Shown: positions 21,301 through 33,378, counted from the stretch's first letter. The stretch is 64,000 bases of DNA from Diphasiastrum complanatum (GCA_029204225.1 CM055112.1:43592038-43656037); one strand, 5' to 3'. The notes: generated from the sequence alone by a model not told the origin. Numbers and translations: made by a program.

Positions 21301-24300
21301 AGCTACTTGTTGTGTTGATGTCAGAAATTTGAGAATCTCTACGGCTCAATGCACTAGTGGCAAAAGTTTTGCCATCTTTTTGCCTCATTTGGCAATAGCA
21401 GGTAGGTCTGCTTTTGGCTTTACCTCAGCTTCAGTAACAACATGCCATAGAGCTTTGCCCAATAGGACCATTCTGAGTTTAAATTATAGTTGCACCGAAT
21501 AACAATTTTTCTTTATTGCTTGGAAGTTTTTTGGGACCTGAAATTTTTTATTCCCGGAAATCTCTTCTTTATAACTCCCAATTTGGATTGGCAAGAAAAT
21601 GGCTACTCTTATATTTGGTAAGAAGTACAGACACGTTTGAGCAGTGGGACAAGTTTGTTAGCTCATTCGACACTCTTTTCAGTTGACTGTGCTTCCACAT
21701 AATATCTCTTCCATATATAATACAAATTTGTAGGACTTTTGCTACTTCACTGCCAAGCCAGACACAAGTACCAATATCATTGAGCACTGTAACAATTTGT
21801 TAGCTGGTATTTATTGTGGCCCACTATGCTGCAGTCCCACATTCTTATCTACAGACTTTAGGCCATTACAGCAGACTGGAGCATCAATCAGCTCTTTTTC
21901 ATATTTGATGGCTTTTTTAGACTTGAGCTCAATTTTTCAGTGGTTTGGAGGTTCAAATGTCCTACCACCACCACCAACTGTAGCTCCTATTATCTATATC
22001 ATTTAAAGCCAATTAAGTCCAAGTCAGAATTGATCTGTCTTCCACAAATTGGAGCAAGGCCGAAGCTGATTTTGATTTAATTTGACACAGTTTCCTGTAT
22101 CATTATCTGGGAAGCAAATTTTTTTGTTTTTTCTTTTTTTGCAAAGCGCTAATTGCGACCCCCGAGCGAATCGGGGGCCGCGATTTAGGTCACTGTCCAA
22201 ATCGCAGACAACAATTCGTTAATGCATCTTTGGTCTAAATTTCCACATATGGAAATTATTCCCATCAAACTTCTCTATGAGTGTGACATCATTAGAATAA
22301 TCTATTTCAATGGAAATGTAACAAAAAAAAAAAGGGCAACAAATTATGTGATATTGAAGTATCCACAATAATCACGGATTATCAGCTTTGATTACATATG
22401 GTCCAGAATTGACCAAATATATGAATTTCATGAATTCTTGATATTTTTGTGGTCCAAAAATAAGCTAATAATGCCTCGTAATTTGTTGTTTAGGTAGGCT
22501 GGAGAAGTTTTTTTGCCAAGCTGCCAATGGATGTTTGCACATGAAAATCAAACTAAGAATGGTTCCCAAAAGGATTATTGTGGTATTGTAGCCCAAGTAT
22601 TTCCCACAAATTATATAAATGTACGATAGCCGAAATTTTTTGCCATTATTGCTCCCTCCAAAAAATGATTGTACTGTAGCCTATTAATTTTAGCAGATTT
22701 TTTTAAATGATTGTACTGTAGCCGATTTATTTTATCAAAAAATTTTAAATGCAAAACAATTGCTTAGTGTTGCTCGAATTTTTGCCAACAAATCCTGCTA
22801 TGAATGAGCAATAGGCAATTTTAGTAAGTACTAACTACTATAAATAGTAATGTACCGTTCGCTGTACAGACTGTCCTTGTACAGATTTGCAAGTATTTCC
22901 AACAATACATTTAAACAGTTTGAAAACAAAAATCTATTTTGCAAGGAAAAATGCCGGTACAGCCCTCTATGTGGTACTGTAAAGATCTGGAAAACTTCTT
23001 TATGGACTAGTACACCTCTATATACTGATTTTGAGTTGTAACAATTTGCGGAAAACCAGAACCTGTAATGAACTTTCTTTGTGCTTTCTTGAAAGTACTC
23101 TCCTCCAAAATCAGGTACTATACGGACTGGTACACCTGTCCAAAAGGCCTACTCTGATACCATGAAGAAAAACATTCTAAATCTGTCCAAGATATGCAAG
23201 TCCCTGATTTACAAACAATATGCTAAAAATAGAATGATTGATAGTCAAACATGCTTGACTAAGCAGTATGCATCTTCATATATCAATTACTTAACAAGCA
23301 TTACATGAAGTACATAACTATAGTACTGGACTTATCATTCATCATCAATGATAGCATAAGCACTGAAGAGAGATCACTTTATCTAGGAAGTACAAATCAC
23401 AATGAAATCTTGACTCAAAATACTAGCATTATCATGCTATCACAACTCGCTACTAGGCTTCCTTTTATAGTCTTTTCTCTCTCCCCTTCTAGTCTCACCT
23501 ACCTACTAATCACATCCACGAGTCAAAGCTATGTACAAGTACTAGTAGTTCGATGTGGACCATTGTACATGCTTGATGTAGGCCCTACTAAAAATAAGAA
23601 AAGGGATCGAAGAACTAACTTTTGGCGTATACAATCAATTTCTAGATTCTCAGAGTTATGTGACAATACCACATTAGCCCTATATTCCAGTAAGAGCAAC
23701 GAGCTCAACATCAAGCTTATCGGCTATTGCGATATTGACTATGCTGGAGATCTAGACCATAAAATCTAGGAGCGACTATGTTTTTGTACTCAATGATGGA
23801 GAGATTGCCTAGAGCAACGAACTCCAAAAGTGCACTATTGGATCCACCACATAAGTGGAATATGTAGCAACGTATGCAGGATCCAAAGAAGCTCATTGGG
23901 CTAAGACGATTCTTGGATGGAATTGGCTTTAAGCAAATGAAGTGACTGTAGCATGACAACCATAAAAATTGGTGCACAATCCTGAATTTTATGAAGAGAA
24001 CAAAGCACATAGATGTGCAATATCACTATATAAGAGAAAAACAAGAAGAAATTATCCAATTTATCAACACCAAGGAGCTAGAAAACATTTCAACAAAGGC
24101 CCTCACAGAGAGAAGGCCTCCATACAAAGCTGGGATTTATAAAAAGTTCAAGAATTAATGAAAGGTATTGTTAAGAACGCTTCTTGAGTAGGAATGCTGA
24201 AAATATATAATAAGCATCCTTAACATGATTAGAAAGGGCATCAAATCCTTTCTTAGGGTCATTCTAACGAGCTACATTATGACCATGATAAATCCAAGTG

Positions 24301-26840
24301 CTAAAGCAACAAGACAACAATGTGTTAGATATTCGTAATAAATGACTACGAGTCTATTAACAAGTCCTGTTACACTGGTCAACATACCAGCTCATTACAA
24401 GCTCAGAAAAGGTTGCTCACAATTGATCTATCGAGTCTGTCAATAATTGTGAGTCATGAGTCTACGAGCTCCTTCAAGTTCTAGGAACTCAAGTCCACAA
24501 GTTCTCTAGACTATGAGTTTAATCATGAATTGACTTTTGAGTTCTGGAATGGACAAAAAGAGAGTATTGTTGTCACTATGCAAAAACAAGAGACTCCCAG
24601 AGACTTATTAGATCATTGAATAGATTTAGTGGATCATTAAACAATTCCATTGGATCACTTATGAGGATCGTAACAACGAGAGAGCCTCTCATCTTTCACA
24701 TGTAAGCAGCAGCAATGGCAGTACAACCAACTGAACCCAGGGATCGCAGCAAGAGGCAACAGTTATAGAGATAGCCAGCTTTCATCTCTGAGGAGCATCT
24801 CAATCTTTTGTGAAAGCTTGAGTCATAGCATAGCTGCAGTTTTCACTAGCCATAGCCACATCTTCCTCGAGCTTTCTTTTTACTATCTCAATATTAAGTA
24901 CCTCACAATAGTTCTTAGTTTTCTATCAGTCCTGAGCACCACCTCTCAAAGTTCTGATAACCTTTAAAACAGCAATTCATCTCTTGTATCTTGTATCAAT
25001 TGAATGCTTTGCATAGCCTCAGTTGTCATAATAGATTTATCAAATCTGCTAGTTTTGATATTAGGGTTTTTGTGCTAGACGTAAATGTAACCAGGAATAC
25101 GAACGTGAATTTTCAACGCTTTCATACTTTGGAGTAAGAATGTTTTACAATGTTAATTGGTTACTTCAGCTCGATAGATTTGAAAGCAGCCTTCTAGCAT
25201 GTTATTGTGTGGAAAGAGAGGATCAAGAAGTTGATGAACTAGGATCTTTGTGACAAAAGAAAGGTGCAGATGTCCTTTCATATGTGCAACAATTGAAGGC
25301 ATTAGCTAGATGATAGAGACTCCAGCTTCAGAAGAAGATTTACATTAACAATCTAATCGGGGTGTGGGCCCAAATGGCCAAATGACGTAATAAATGGACC
25401 CAATGTAGTTATCTAGTACTTTGGGGATCTAATTGATTTGATGAGACACTATTTCCAGACCTGCTTAAATGCAAAGCACATACAAAAATTTCATCCAATG
25501 AGATATAATTAACCAACAAAGAAACACAGGACAATTGTTATCAGATCGTGTTGGAATACCTTCTTAGAAACAAACCCTGTTTTTTGAGGCTCCCCCACAA
25601 AGCACTTCAAATTTCCAATAACAAAGCTTACAAATGGGTTTCTCAATTGGTAATAAAAGCCTCCAAGCCTACCAAAAGCTTATTTCTAGTTATTGGACTA
25701 AATAAATAAAGGGAAAATTTGGGCCCTAAACTGTAGAATCAGAGTATGAATGTAATTGATCAGCCCAGGGTGCCCATGCAACATTCTGTCCTGAACTGGA
25801 ATGTTGTTATGTTAGGTATGGCTAATGCACTATCAATATTGGAAATGGCAAGTATAAAAGGAACGCTGTGCTAGTCTATGAGATTTGTCATTGATTGCCA
25901 TAAAGTACTACTTGTGAGCCATGTTCCACAATATGTTTTATTACATGCATGATGAATATTCTGAAGTTGCTGAATAGGTACATTTGCAGAAAACTGAAAA
26001 TCTCCTTGATACTTGATAATGGTGAACTTAGTTTCTGATTTGTTTCACAAGTATACTAATATTGTAATGTTGGTATGCTCTTAATGATATGAAAGTTTTG
26101 CTATATGTTCTCTCTATTGTATATATACCGATTTTGTGTTTTCATGGGAACTTCTGAAAAATCTGTATGAAATATATTAATAATTCTCCAAAGTATTGAG
26201 GCATGCTTGCTGAAAGTTCGTCTCGTCATAATTGCACATTGGAAAAGTTATGAATCTTTAAATGCATGGTGAAATGCCTTTTCTGAAATATCACATTGCT
26301 TTGTTTACCCAGCTCAAAGCTAAAAAATTTCAGGTTATGAAGATTATGTACGTCCAAGATTGTGAATTACTTTTTTGTCATAGATAAGGGGGAAGAAAAT
26401 TTCAACTTCTTCAAAAAATGTTTCCCCTGAAAAGATGCACATCGGTTGTCAATGAGCACTCTTGCCTCATTTAGTCAAACTAATTACCTTTATTGAATGC
26501 ACTTACATATACCTTTGCTTCTGCGATGAGAGTTGTTAGTTATAGATTATCTTTAATTCTTACAGAGTATTGAAGGAAGCAGAAGCAAACAAGCTTAAGC
26601 TTACTCCTGAGTTTTTGGAGTTGAAGTTTATAGAGTCAATGTTGAACAACACCAAAGTATTTTTTGGAGAGAAGGTACAATTGTAACCTTATGTGCTTCA
26701 GGCATTAATCAATCTAGGCCCTTCTATGTTTTACTTTTATCCATGCAACTGTGTTGGTTTTTTCCAATCTTTATTCTAAGTGATGCTTTTAATTACAGAT
26801 TCCTGCCATGGTGCTAGATCAAAGGCTGTTTGGCAGCTAG
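18356..26840 (+). CDS. Erlin-like SPFH/Band-7 protein, eight exons seen (N-terminal exon not found)
   Basis: Exons: 18356-18476, 18627-18694, 18836-18895, 19356-19514, 19971-20117, 20412-20626, 26566-26674, 26799-26840. All have GT..AG borders and together give 306 uninterrupted codons to TAG. Erlins are ER-membrane SPFH proteins that form large rings; in animals they act in ER-associated degradation and sterol control. Visible features: a hydrophobic start ([11 protein letters not shown]), then [53 protein letters not shown] and RYAPG-like [17 protein letters not shown] charged coiled-coil follows ([19 protein letters not shown]), then [14 protein letters not shown] and VLDQRLFGS. The C-terminus ends soon after the conserved VLDQRL motif, shorter than the family. 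The start Met must lie in an upstream exon. Phases agree at every junction, so I regard it as a real gene. Confidence 0.88.
22141..22230. repeat. Second copy of hairpin repeat (MITE-like end)
   Basis: It aligns over about 90 bp with 6754-6843, sharing GACCCCC, GGGGG, CGATT, GACAAC and ATTCGT blocks. The stem is at 22155-22165 and 22171-22181 with one mismatch. Confidence 0.55.
23151..23660 (-). mobile_element. Minus-strand copia LTR with primer site (approximate)
   Basis: The reverse strand reads TGGTATCAGAGT at 23162-23151, directly after a putative LTR terminus ...TTCTTCA. The LTR would run from 23163 rightwards; a TTCTCA near 23650 is a possible other end, but this is not firm. No matching second LTR was found. 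Confidence 0.4.
23690..24165 (+). pseudogene. copia RNase H fragment in erlin intron
   Basis: The motif [13 protein letters not shown] near 23718-23757 corresponds to the copia RNase H first-Asp block (SDADWAGD). [11 protein letters not shown]-like and ISTKAL segments follow in shifted frames to about 24120. Many stops are present. A TGTTAAGAACGC start at about 24170 could be the 3' LTR. Confidence 0.6.
24170..25060 (+). mobile_element. Probable 3' LTR and flank of the intronic copia element
   Basis: The block starts with TGTTAAGAACGC just after the RNase H C-terminus and a short purine run (GAAAGGTA). The 3' limit is not visible. No partner LTR is in the window. Confidence 0.3.
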
Positions 26841-27375
26841 ATTTCAGAGTTTCTGATAAAGGTGATCCTATGAGCCAAAATCCTTCATGTACAATTCTTG
26901 CACTTGGAATCCTGAATGCTTTTCCTTCCTCTAAAAAACTTCTAGGCTGTGTTACTTTTAGAGTATGCAGTTGAGTTCTATCTGGTCCATTTCAGGTTGT
27001 CAGCCCACTCAAATGGGCCTGAGACCCCATTTGAGATTCAAGTGTGTTGCATGACCAAAGTTGGCTAGAACTTAGAATCACATATTCCTTGACTACAATC
27101 ACGTTAACCTTTGGAATTATTCTATGTTTTCTCTTATAAATCTTATCAGGCCTTCAGTGTGAGTATTTTCCAACACATACATAGGGAATTGATCATGGGT
27201 GAAGCCCACCCAAGCATGTTACACAACACTGTGTTTACATGATTAATATTGTTCTGATTGCAGGATACATTTCTCCTTGCCCTTTTGATTCTATATCCAA
27301 TAAAAACTAGTGGTACATTATTGATTAGATGATGTGAATGTGGTGAATCCAAATATATAGAAGCCCTTGACCTTA

Positions 27376-27432
27376 AATCCTAAACCCCAAACCTTATCCT
27401 AAACCCCATATTCTAAATCCCAAACCCCATAA
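27376..27432. repeat. Degenerate telomere-like sequence
   Basis: A run of imperfect CCTAAACCCC/CCAAACC units (plant telomere unit CCCTAAA) over about 57 bp. It is too degenerate for a functional telomere; an interstitial telomeric relic or a low-complexity coincidence is possible. Confidence 0.4.
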
Positions 27433-27701
27433 ACGCGAAATTTTTTGAAAGAGGTCAAAATCCTAAAAAAGTGTAATTATTTAGCAGTTTTGTAAAATTT
27501 TGCCCAAGAACATGCCTTTTTGTATAGTAATGCTTAAACTTCACAAAAAAATTATCACAATAACAAGCATTTTGACTCAAAAAATCAGTACAAGATGGTG
27601 AGACACTTTCTGATCATACCCAAGATACAACATATGTTCAAGTGCAAGTCCATACCATAGCTTATGACATGGCATTCGACCAATCGTTCAACTAATGATA
27701 C

Positions 27702-28260
27702 CTTAGTTGCCCGTTCCGGAATGGAACGCATTCCGCCGTTCCGAAAGGGACCCTCAAAAAAAAAAATACGTTTTTTATACAAAGGATTCTTACACTTTAA
27801 TATTTAATATGTTCTATTATTTCTTTGAAGTTTTACCTGATAATTATTATCAATTATAGAAGATCCGTTCTTCTATTACCTGTTCAAATTATCAAAGAAG
27901 ACACTAAGATAGAACGGAATTTGCTTTATCTGATTTATTAGAGGCTAGCGGAATTTATCTGAGGCTAGCAGTATCTATCAGGTAAGAAAAAATTATCAAA
28001 TGTGAAATTGAAGTGACGAACGATAAAAATGAGCTGTTGCGTATATGCTGCTAAATCCCTGCTCGCTGTTGCGAATCATGAAGTCGCGGGCCAGCAGGTG
28101 TTCTGAAATGGTGAAGTCGCGGGCCAGCAGGGTGTTACCTCAATAGATTCCGCGGAAAACCAGCATATTATGTTTTTTTTTTCTACATTGTAAACAAACT
28201 CGTTCCAACCCAGTATGTTACGGAACGTACGACCCATTTTGGTCGGAACGGGCTTCTAAG
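27702..28260. mobile_element. hAT-type MITE, 559 bp, with 8-bp TSD
   Basis: An 8-bp direct duplication AATGATAC flanks the unit (27694-27701 and 28261-28268). The ends are 18-bp inverted repeats matching at 15 of 18: CTTAGTTGCCCGTTCCGG on the left, and the right end reverse complement CTTAGAAGCCCGTTCCGA. Eight-bp duplications are the hallmark of hAT elements. The interior has no transposase but carries direct duplications of 'GTGAAGTCGCGGGCCAGCAG'-like sequence near 28080-28125. Confidence 0.75.
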
Positions 28261-28430
28261 AATGATACTATGAGAATCCATGCTCATTGTCCAGCAAGGA
28301 AGCATGTAAATGACACATGGTATGAGTTCGGCATGAGTTCAAGGATGAGCCTCAACATTTATATCTAGAGTTGGTGATGAATGGTGTGAATCCATTTGGA
28401 TTGTGCTCCACATCATGGTCTAATTGTATG

Positions 28431-28780
28431 TTTATAGAATGAATCTATTTTAATGAATGCTAATGCTCAAGTGCACTATTTTTGTAGCTCTATTTCTATC
28501 GAGTGACTGTGTCTTGCCAATTCAAATCACAAGTAGTTTCATGTTCATGAATGAATAATGCACTAAACACTCAACTTCATGCCATCTACACATACCTATA
28601 GTTTATACATACATTCATTCTAAACATACATGATGGTATCTCACGTAGGCAATCTTACACAGTCATCATTAACTTTCACACCATGTGTATTCAAAGCAGA
28701 ATTAACACCAGAAGATCATGTCACCAGAATTTTTTTCCAACATGGTGTGGTTTCTATCCTTTGCATCTTTTGATCTACAT
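28431..28780 (+). repeat. Dispersed repeat, copy 1 (partner 49491-49840)
   Basis: About 350 bp that aligns end to end with 49491-49840 in the same orientation. Shared landmarks include GTTTATAGAATGAAT, TTGCCAATTCAAATCACAAG and AATTAACACCAG. It is non-coding; its class is unknown. Confidence 0.7.
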
Positions 28781-29448
28781 CATATTTTGTCTTTCGACCT
28801 TCTCATACTAAGTATTGTATCTATTCTCTGCACATATTGCAATCAGTCTTATTTTTGAGATGTGTTGAGCATTTTTCTAAATGTACTTTGTCAAACTTTG
28901 TTTTCTGCTCATTCGTGGTCATTTGATGTTTATCATTCACCTATTCTGATACCATTTTCTTTCCTCAATATTGTGTACACTAATTCTATTCTATGTATAT
29001 TACTGTGTTTTTAATTTTTTTGAATTACTTTTACCAAATCAGAGAAACAATGTTTTCAGCAAATTTATACAGAGTTTTCTTTATATGGACTTACGTTCTT
29101 TCTATGAGGTATTACTTAGGTTGCCATTCTACCTTAAGTAAATGCTAACTACTAAAAGACTGTGCTATATCAACTTTAAAATGGCAACATAGTTTGTTTT
29201 AACAGTTAATCACACATCTCAATTTCATAGTGATTTTAGTTACTATTTCTGTCACTTCTTGATCATGTAGTAGCCTTCTATTTTAGTGACTGTCATTTAT
29301 CTCTTACACCTATTTTGACTAAGTTTTTGAAGTAATCTTTATTAAACATTTTTATCTCAATAGTGATAAGCTCTCAATAGGTCTTCCATTCATTGATTTA
29401 TCTTTTTTTAAAGAAAAGTCAAAAGAATTGACTCTTCAACTTTGACAG

Positions 29449-29601
29449 GTCACAAAGCCAGGTTATTATACTATTGCCCATATCATTGTTCAAGATTTTC
29501 ATATGTTCAATGTGGCAAACTACATATCTCACAAAGCCACTGTGAAGACCAAGAATTTCATTTTCATGAACATGGTGCAAGTTTTGAAGCAGTACATATA
29601 G
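29449..29601 (+). other. Open segment after a splice-acceptor-like site, unrecognised
   Basis: Fifty sense codons (KPGYYTIAHIIVQDFHMF...) follow TTTGACAG and end in TAG. No family is recognised. It could be a terminal exon, an old repeat fragment or chance. Confidence 0.15.
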
Positions 29602-30229
29602 AGCTCTATCTAATTTTTTGACTTCAGTTAATTGAGGTATTATCCATGTGGCAGCTCTACTTCCAACTTCAGAATTCTCTCAAGTAGCAGGACATGAAGA
29701 TCTTTCAGAAGTTACTACTAATCAGAGTTCTTTGCAAGTGACAGAGCAGTAGAACATGAAGCTGGTTTGCAACCTTATTACCGTCATGATGATTTGCATT
29801 ATACTAGCTCTTGCCATTTAGACCAATTTGTTTTATGAATATTTAAATGCAGCTATAGTCTTTTTTGTGGCATGCATGAGCTTATTTGGAGAACTTGTTT
29901 TTCACAAGTATTAACAAGACTAGTTTTCAGCCATTTTTATGGCATTTATTCTTGGAGCACTATATTGATCTTCAGCCTCTACTGTAGTCTAAGTGAGTTT
30001 CAATGACATCTTCCCTGACAAGTTCAGAACTTGAGAACTCATCAACAACAAAAGGGTTTCATTCCTCATTAACAACAAAAAGGTTTCATTCCTTATCATC
30101 AACAAAAGGAGGTTATAGTTTTCAACTTACCAACTTTATTGTCATGAAAATCTATGATACTGTTTTTCATATTTATTGCAAGAAGACTACAAGTTTGTTT
30201 TCATTTATTCGTCAAGCAGTATTGTATTG

Positions 30230-31245
30230 ACACAGTCTAATGTATTTTGCCTATCTGACCCAAAGGAAATTATTAACAGACAAATATGGTCCTTTTCTAT
30301 GACTACTTGTTTAACACTAGCATTTGCCATTTGGGCCCTACTAAAGTGCAGCTACAATCTTTTATGACAATAGTATTCAAACGCTTGAATTTTCTATTTT
30401 GTTAGCTTGTTTCTATTAAGTTTTAACAAATGCAGCATGAGTCTTTTAAGACATTTATTCCTGGAACAGTGGGTGATACATTTCCTAGGATTGATCTTTC
30501 ACTAGTGCTTAATAATTTTGTTTTTAGCTCAGAGTCTGCTACAACTGAAGCATATAATTTTTTCTTTTTTTGCACTCTTGGATCCACATTGAGGGAGAGT
30601 ATTGGAAAGTAAAAGATCCACTTTAAGGGGGAGCAGAGTTTTTTATTTGGGCTAGTTTTCATTTTTTGGCTTATCGCCCAACTTTAATATAAATATATTA
30701 AATTTCATAATATCTTCCTTTAATTTAACGATCTATCCTTACAAAAATGGTATTAGTATATATAAAATTCCTATTAACCTAACTTTGCTATATTTGTAAA
30801 ATTTTAACAAGGACTATATCACCTAAAGTGTGATAATTTTGCTGTTTTATATTTTGAAATAAAAACCTTGAGTGAGTAGAAATTAACTGTTATTGTGTCT
30901 GCAAAGCTTTAAATGTGTAAATTACTCGAGGTTCAAAGTAGCCTAAGGTCAAAACAGAGCAAGATTGAAATAATTAGACCCAGGATCGAATCAAATCAAA
31001 TGTAGGTCTAGAGTGGAAATAGCTTGACATTGAAACTCAACCCCAAGGATCGAAATTGAATATCGATTCAACATGAGCCGACCCAACGATTCATTTCAGG
31101 ATCGGAATACAAAAATGATTTCAGTGTCAAAATTGAATATCAACCTTCACTTCCAACAAAACAAAGTTTTTTACTTTTACACTAATTCTTTTAACAGACA
31201 TTCTACTACGGTTAACCAAAGATGAATTAGTAATTCTTACTGCTA
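30230..31245. other. Unassigned AT-rich flank of element A
   Basis: Near 30590-30640 the sequence TTAAGGGGGAGCAG resembles a polypurine tract, and the short frame before it (CTLGSTLRESIGK) resembles a copia tail. No LTR pair was found. Confidence 0.25.
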
Positions 31246-31250
31246 TTAAT

Positions 31251-31618
31251 TGTTGGACTGTGCAATTCAGATGTGAGACGAAAAGGTAGTCCTATGATTG
31301 GAATGACTTTATCCTTAACGTATGTCCTAAAATATTCTAGCTTGTGGTCGTTTCCTTGTGATCTTCATAGTGTAACTTGGCCACCTGGCCGTTTCCTTTG
31401 TGATCTTCTTGATGTGACCTGACCACCAGGTTCTTGGCACAAAAACTTTCAGTAGGATAAATGTGTGGTAATCCGTAAAGAAATGACACCTTTTTTCAGA
31501 GAAAAAGTAGCAGAGCAGTTTTTGTTTTCCTTTTGGTTTTGGTTTTAGTTCTGTCCATTGTTAGTGATTTCATGTGATTATTGCTTGCTTTGATGATCAG
31601 TATTTCAGAATTATAATA
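31251..31618 (+). repeat. 5' LTR of copia A
   Basis: Starts TGTTGG. The end is defined by alignment with the 3' LTR (48776-49144), followed by AA and the primer site. Confidence 0.8.
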
Positions 31619-31620
31619 AA

Positions 31621-31634
31621 GGTTATGGGCCCAC
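31621..31634 (+). other. Half-tRNA primer site of copia A (tRNA-iMet anticodon arm)
   Basis: GGTTATGGGCCCAC is the exact complement of the anticodon arm of plant initiator-Met tRNA (GUGGGCCCAUAACC), not of its 3' end. It is located 2 nt after the LTR. Drosophila copia and yeast Ty5 use such internal tRNA fragments. Copia B has the same 14-mer at the same distance. Confidence 0.8.
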
Positions 31635-31762
31635 GGAAACTCTGAGCAGTGTATAGCTTCTGCCTTGCTATCAAATGAAATTAGCAATAGGTTACAGCAG
31701 TGTGTAGCTCTCACGTTGATCAGCGAAACTCATAGAACTTTCTTAGAACTTCTGACAATGTT

Positions 31763-32680
31763 CAGGAGGGCTAATAGATCCTAGGATCGTTGAGAAACTG
31801 GAAGGGCCAAACTATCCACAGTGGAGCTGGAAGATCAAAATGATCTTGAAGGAACGAGGTTTGTGGGGCGTCATAGATGGATCTGACAGCCCATGAGTTT
31901 TTGATGAATGTGGGGAACCAGTAAATCAAGAGAGGTGGAAGCTTTCCACTCTAAACAAAGGAAAGCTTATATAGCAATCTGCCTGCCACTTGGAGAGGTG
32001 CCTGGAGAGCAAGCACAGTCCAAGAAGACGGCTAGGGAGGTGTGAGAAATGCTGAGATCGCTCTGCGAGTGTAAAACCATCTCCAGCATTCTGTTACTGC
32101 ATCGACAGTTGAGTAGTATGAGGTTGGGGGAGTTCACGAAGTAAGTGCACGGGTAGAAAAGATGAAATCGATGGCCAGACAACTGGAGGCAGCAGACTCA
32201 GGTCTGCAGAAGAACCAGCTGATCTTCACAATACTGGGAGACACCCTGGAGTCAAGGGGGGATGATCTTGACATAGACATTATCACTAGGAAGTTGCTTC
32301 AAGAAGAAGCAAGAAGGAATTTAGCAGCAAACCAAGAAGAACATGCACTTATGACACGTTTGAGGATGTGGAAGGTTAAGGATCCACGTGAATCAGATCA
32401 TGATGGGAGAGTCTTTGGCTGGCCAGGGCCGAAGGATGGCAAACATTTCAACAAAGATCAAGAAAAACGACAGTGGAAAGAGGGATGGAAACGTAGAGCA
32501 AATGTCAAATGCTACTATCGTGACAAAATGGGTCACAGAGCACATAATTGTCAGAGGAAGATTGAAGACATGAAGTGGATAGCAAAGGAGCAAGCCAATG
32601 TTGCAGAGACCCGAAAGAAAGATGATGACAAGAATGACGAAATTGTGACTTTGATGATGATATGCAAACATGACAGCTAG
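31763..32680 (+). pseudogene. gag of copia A (broken)
   Basis: It begins with the copia gag motif PRIVEKLEGPNYPQWSWK near 31781-31834, is interrupted by TGA at about 31895, and continues with frameshifts. The longer frame 32162-32680 holds the second half, with LQEEARRN near 32305. It ends with a zinc knuckle reading CYYRDKMGHRAHNC near 32510-32551: the second Cys of CX2CX4HX4C is Arg, so zinc binding is probably lost. Confidence 0.75.
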
Positions 32681-32789
32681 AGTGACAAAAACGGATGGAA
32701 CCAACTCAGGCAGAGGCAAGGAATGCCACACTCAAAAGCTGGGACAGTAGATGCAGTAGTGAACTAATCCCTGTTAATAGCGATTTTCA

Positions 32790-33066
32790 AAGAAAAGTAT
32801 GGATGTGCAGACCAATCGTGGTATTTAGATCCTGGGGCAAGCAGTCATATGACATTTGATAGAAGAGCGTTTTAACCTACGAGCATAGCTATTTATGGAA
32901 GACGAGAACTGATAGTTGGTGACAGTGGGAGCATAAAAGCCTTGGGAAAGGGGTCGGTTTTCATCCAAGTAGAAGACTGCAGTGATCTTAGATGTTTTGC
33001 ACGAGTATTGTGAAGAATCTAATATCCGTGTCAAGTCTGGCAGACTTAGGATTCAAGTGTTGTTTT
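32790..33066 (+). pseudogene. protease start of copia A, cut by LTR B
   Basis: WYLDPGASSHMTFDR near 32820-32866 is the copia protease signature with DSG changed to DPG. The pre-integrase motif KNLISVSSLADLGF follows and runs directly into the LTR of copia B at 33067, marking the insertion point. Confidence 0.75.
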
Positions 33067-33184
33067 TGTTGGTGTCAAACAAAACACATTTCTGTTTCTT
33101 GTGTTTCTTGACATCAGCAATCCGTGTGTCACCTTGTGTCAATCCGTAGTAGGTGTTTCTTGGCATGTAATCTTCTTCTTTGAA

Positions 33185-33192
33185 TATATAAA
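33185..33192 (+). promoter_or_regulatory. TATA box of LTR B
   Basis: TATATAAA about 120 bp into the LTR, in the position expected for the U3 promoter. Confidence 0.45.
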
Positions 33193-33235
33193 CAACCCAC
33201 TACGAAGCTGGTTGTCTGATGGTAGTTTCCTCATC

Positions 33236-33331
33236 AAGCCTCTCATGTTCTTCTTTTCTGGGTTCCTTGCTGTTACGTAGATTAAGCCTCTCATGTTCTT
33301 CTTTTCTGGGTTCATTGTTGTTACGTAGATT
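33236..33331 (+). repeat. 48-bp tandem duplication in LTR B
   Basis: Two units of period 48 starting AAGCCTCTCATGTTC; they differ at only a few positions. Confidence 0.8.
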
Positions 33332-33378
33332 AACTAGCTCAACTAGCAGTCAGCGTTTTGGTATCCAAACCCAACAAA

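Larger units (their letters stand above)
20627..26565 (+). other. Erlin intron 6, about 5.9 kb, filled with repeats
   Basis: The donor follows TACAG at 20626 and the acceptor TTACAG ends at 26565. The split Arg codon (AG|A) joins correctly across it. Contents include a MITE-like hairpin end (22141-22230), a minus-strand LTR primer site (23151-23162), copia RNase H (23690-24165) and a probable LTR. The remaining parts are AT-rich and unassigned. Confidence 0.7.
33067..33376 (+). repeat. 5' LTR of copia B
   Basis: 310 bp starting TGTTGG and ending CCAACA (perfect 6-bp inverted ends). It contains a TATATAAA box at 33185-33192 and a 48-bp tandem duplication at 33236-33331. No 3' LTR was found in the window. 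Confidence 0.75.

Noticed and set aside
33236-33331. CRISPR-like repeat
   Set aside because: Only two adjacent 48-bp units with no spacers, in a plant LTR; a tandem duplication.
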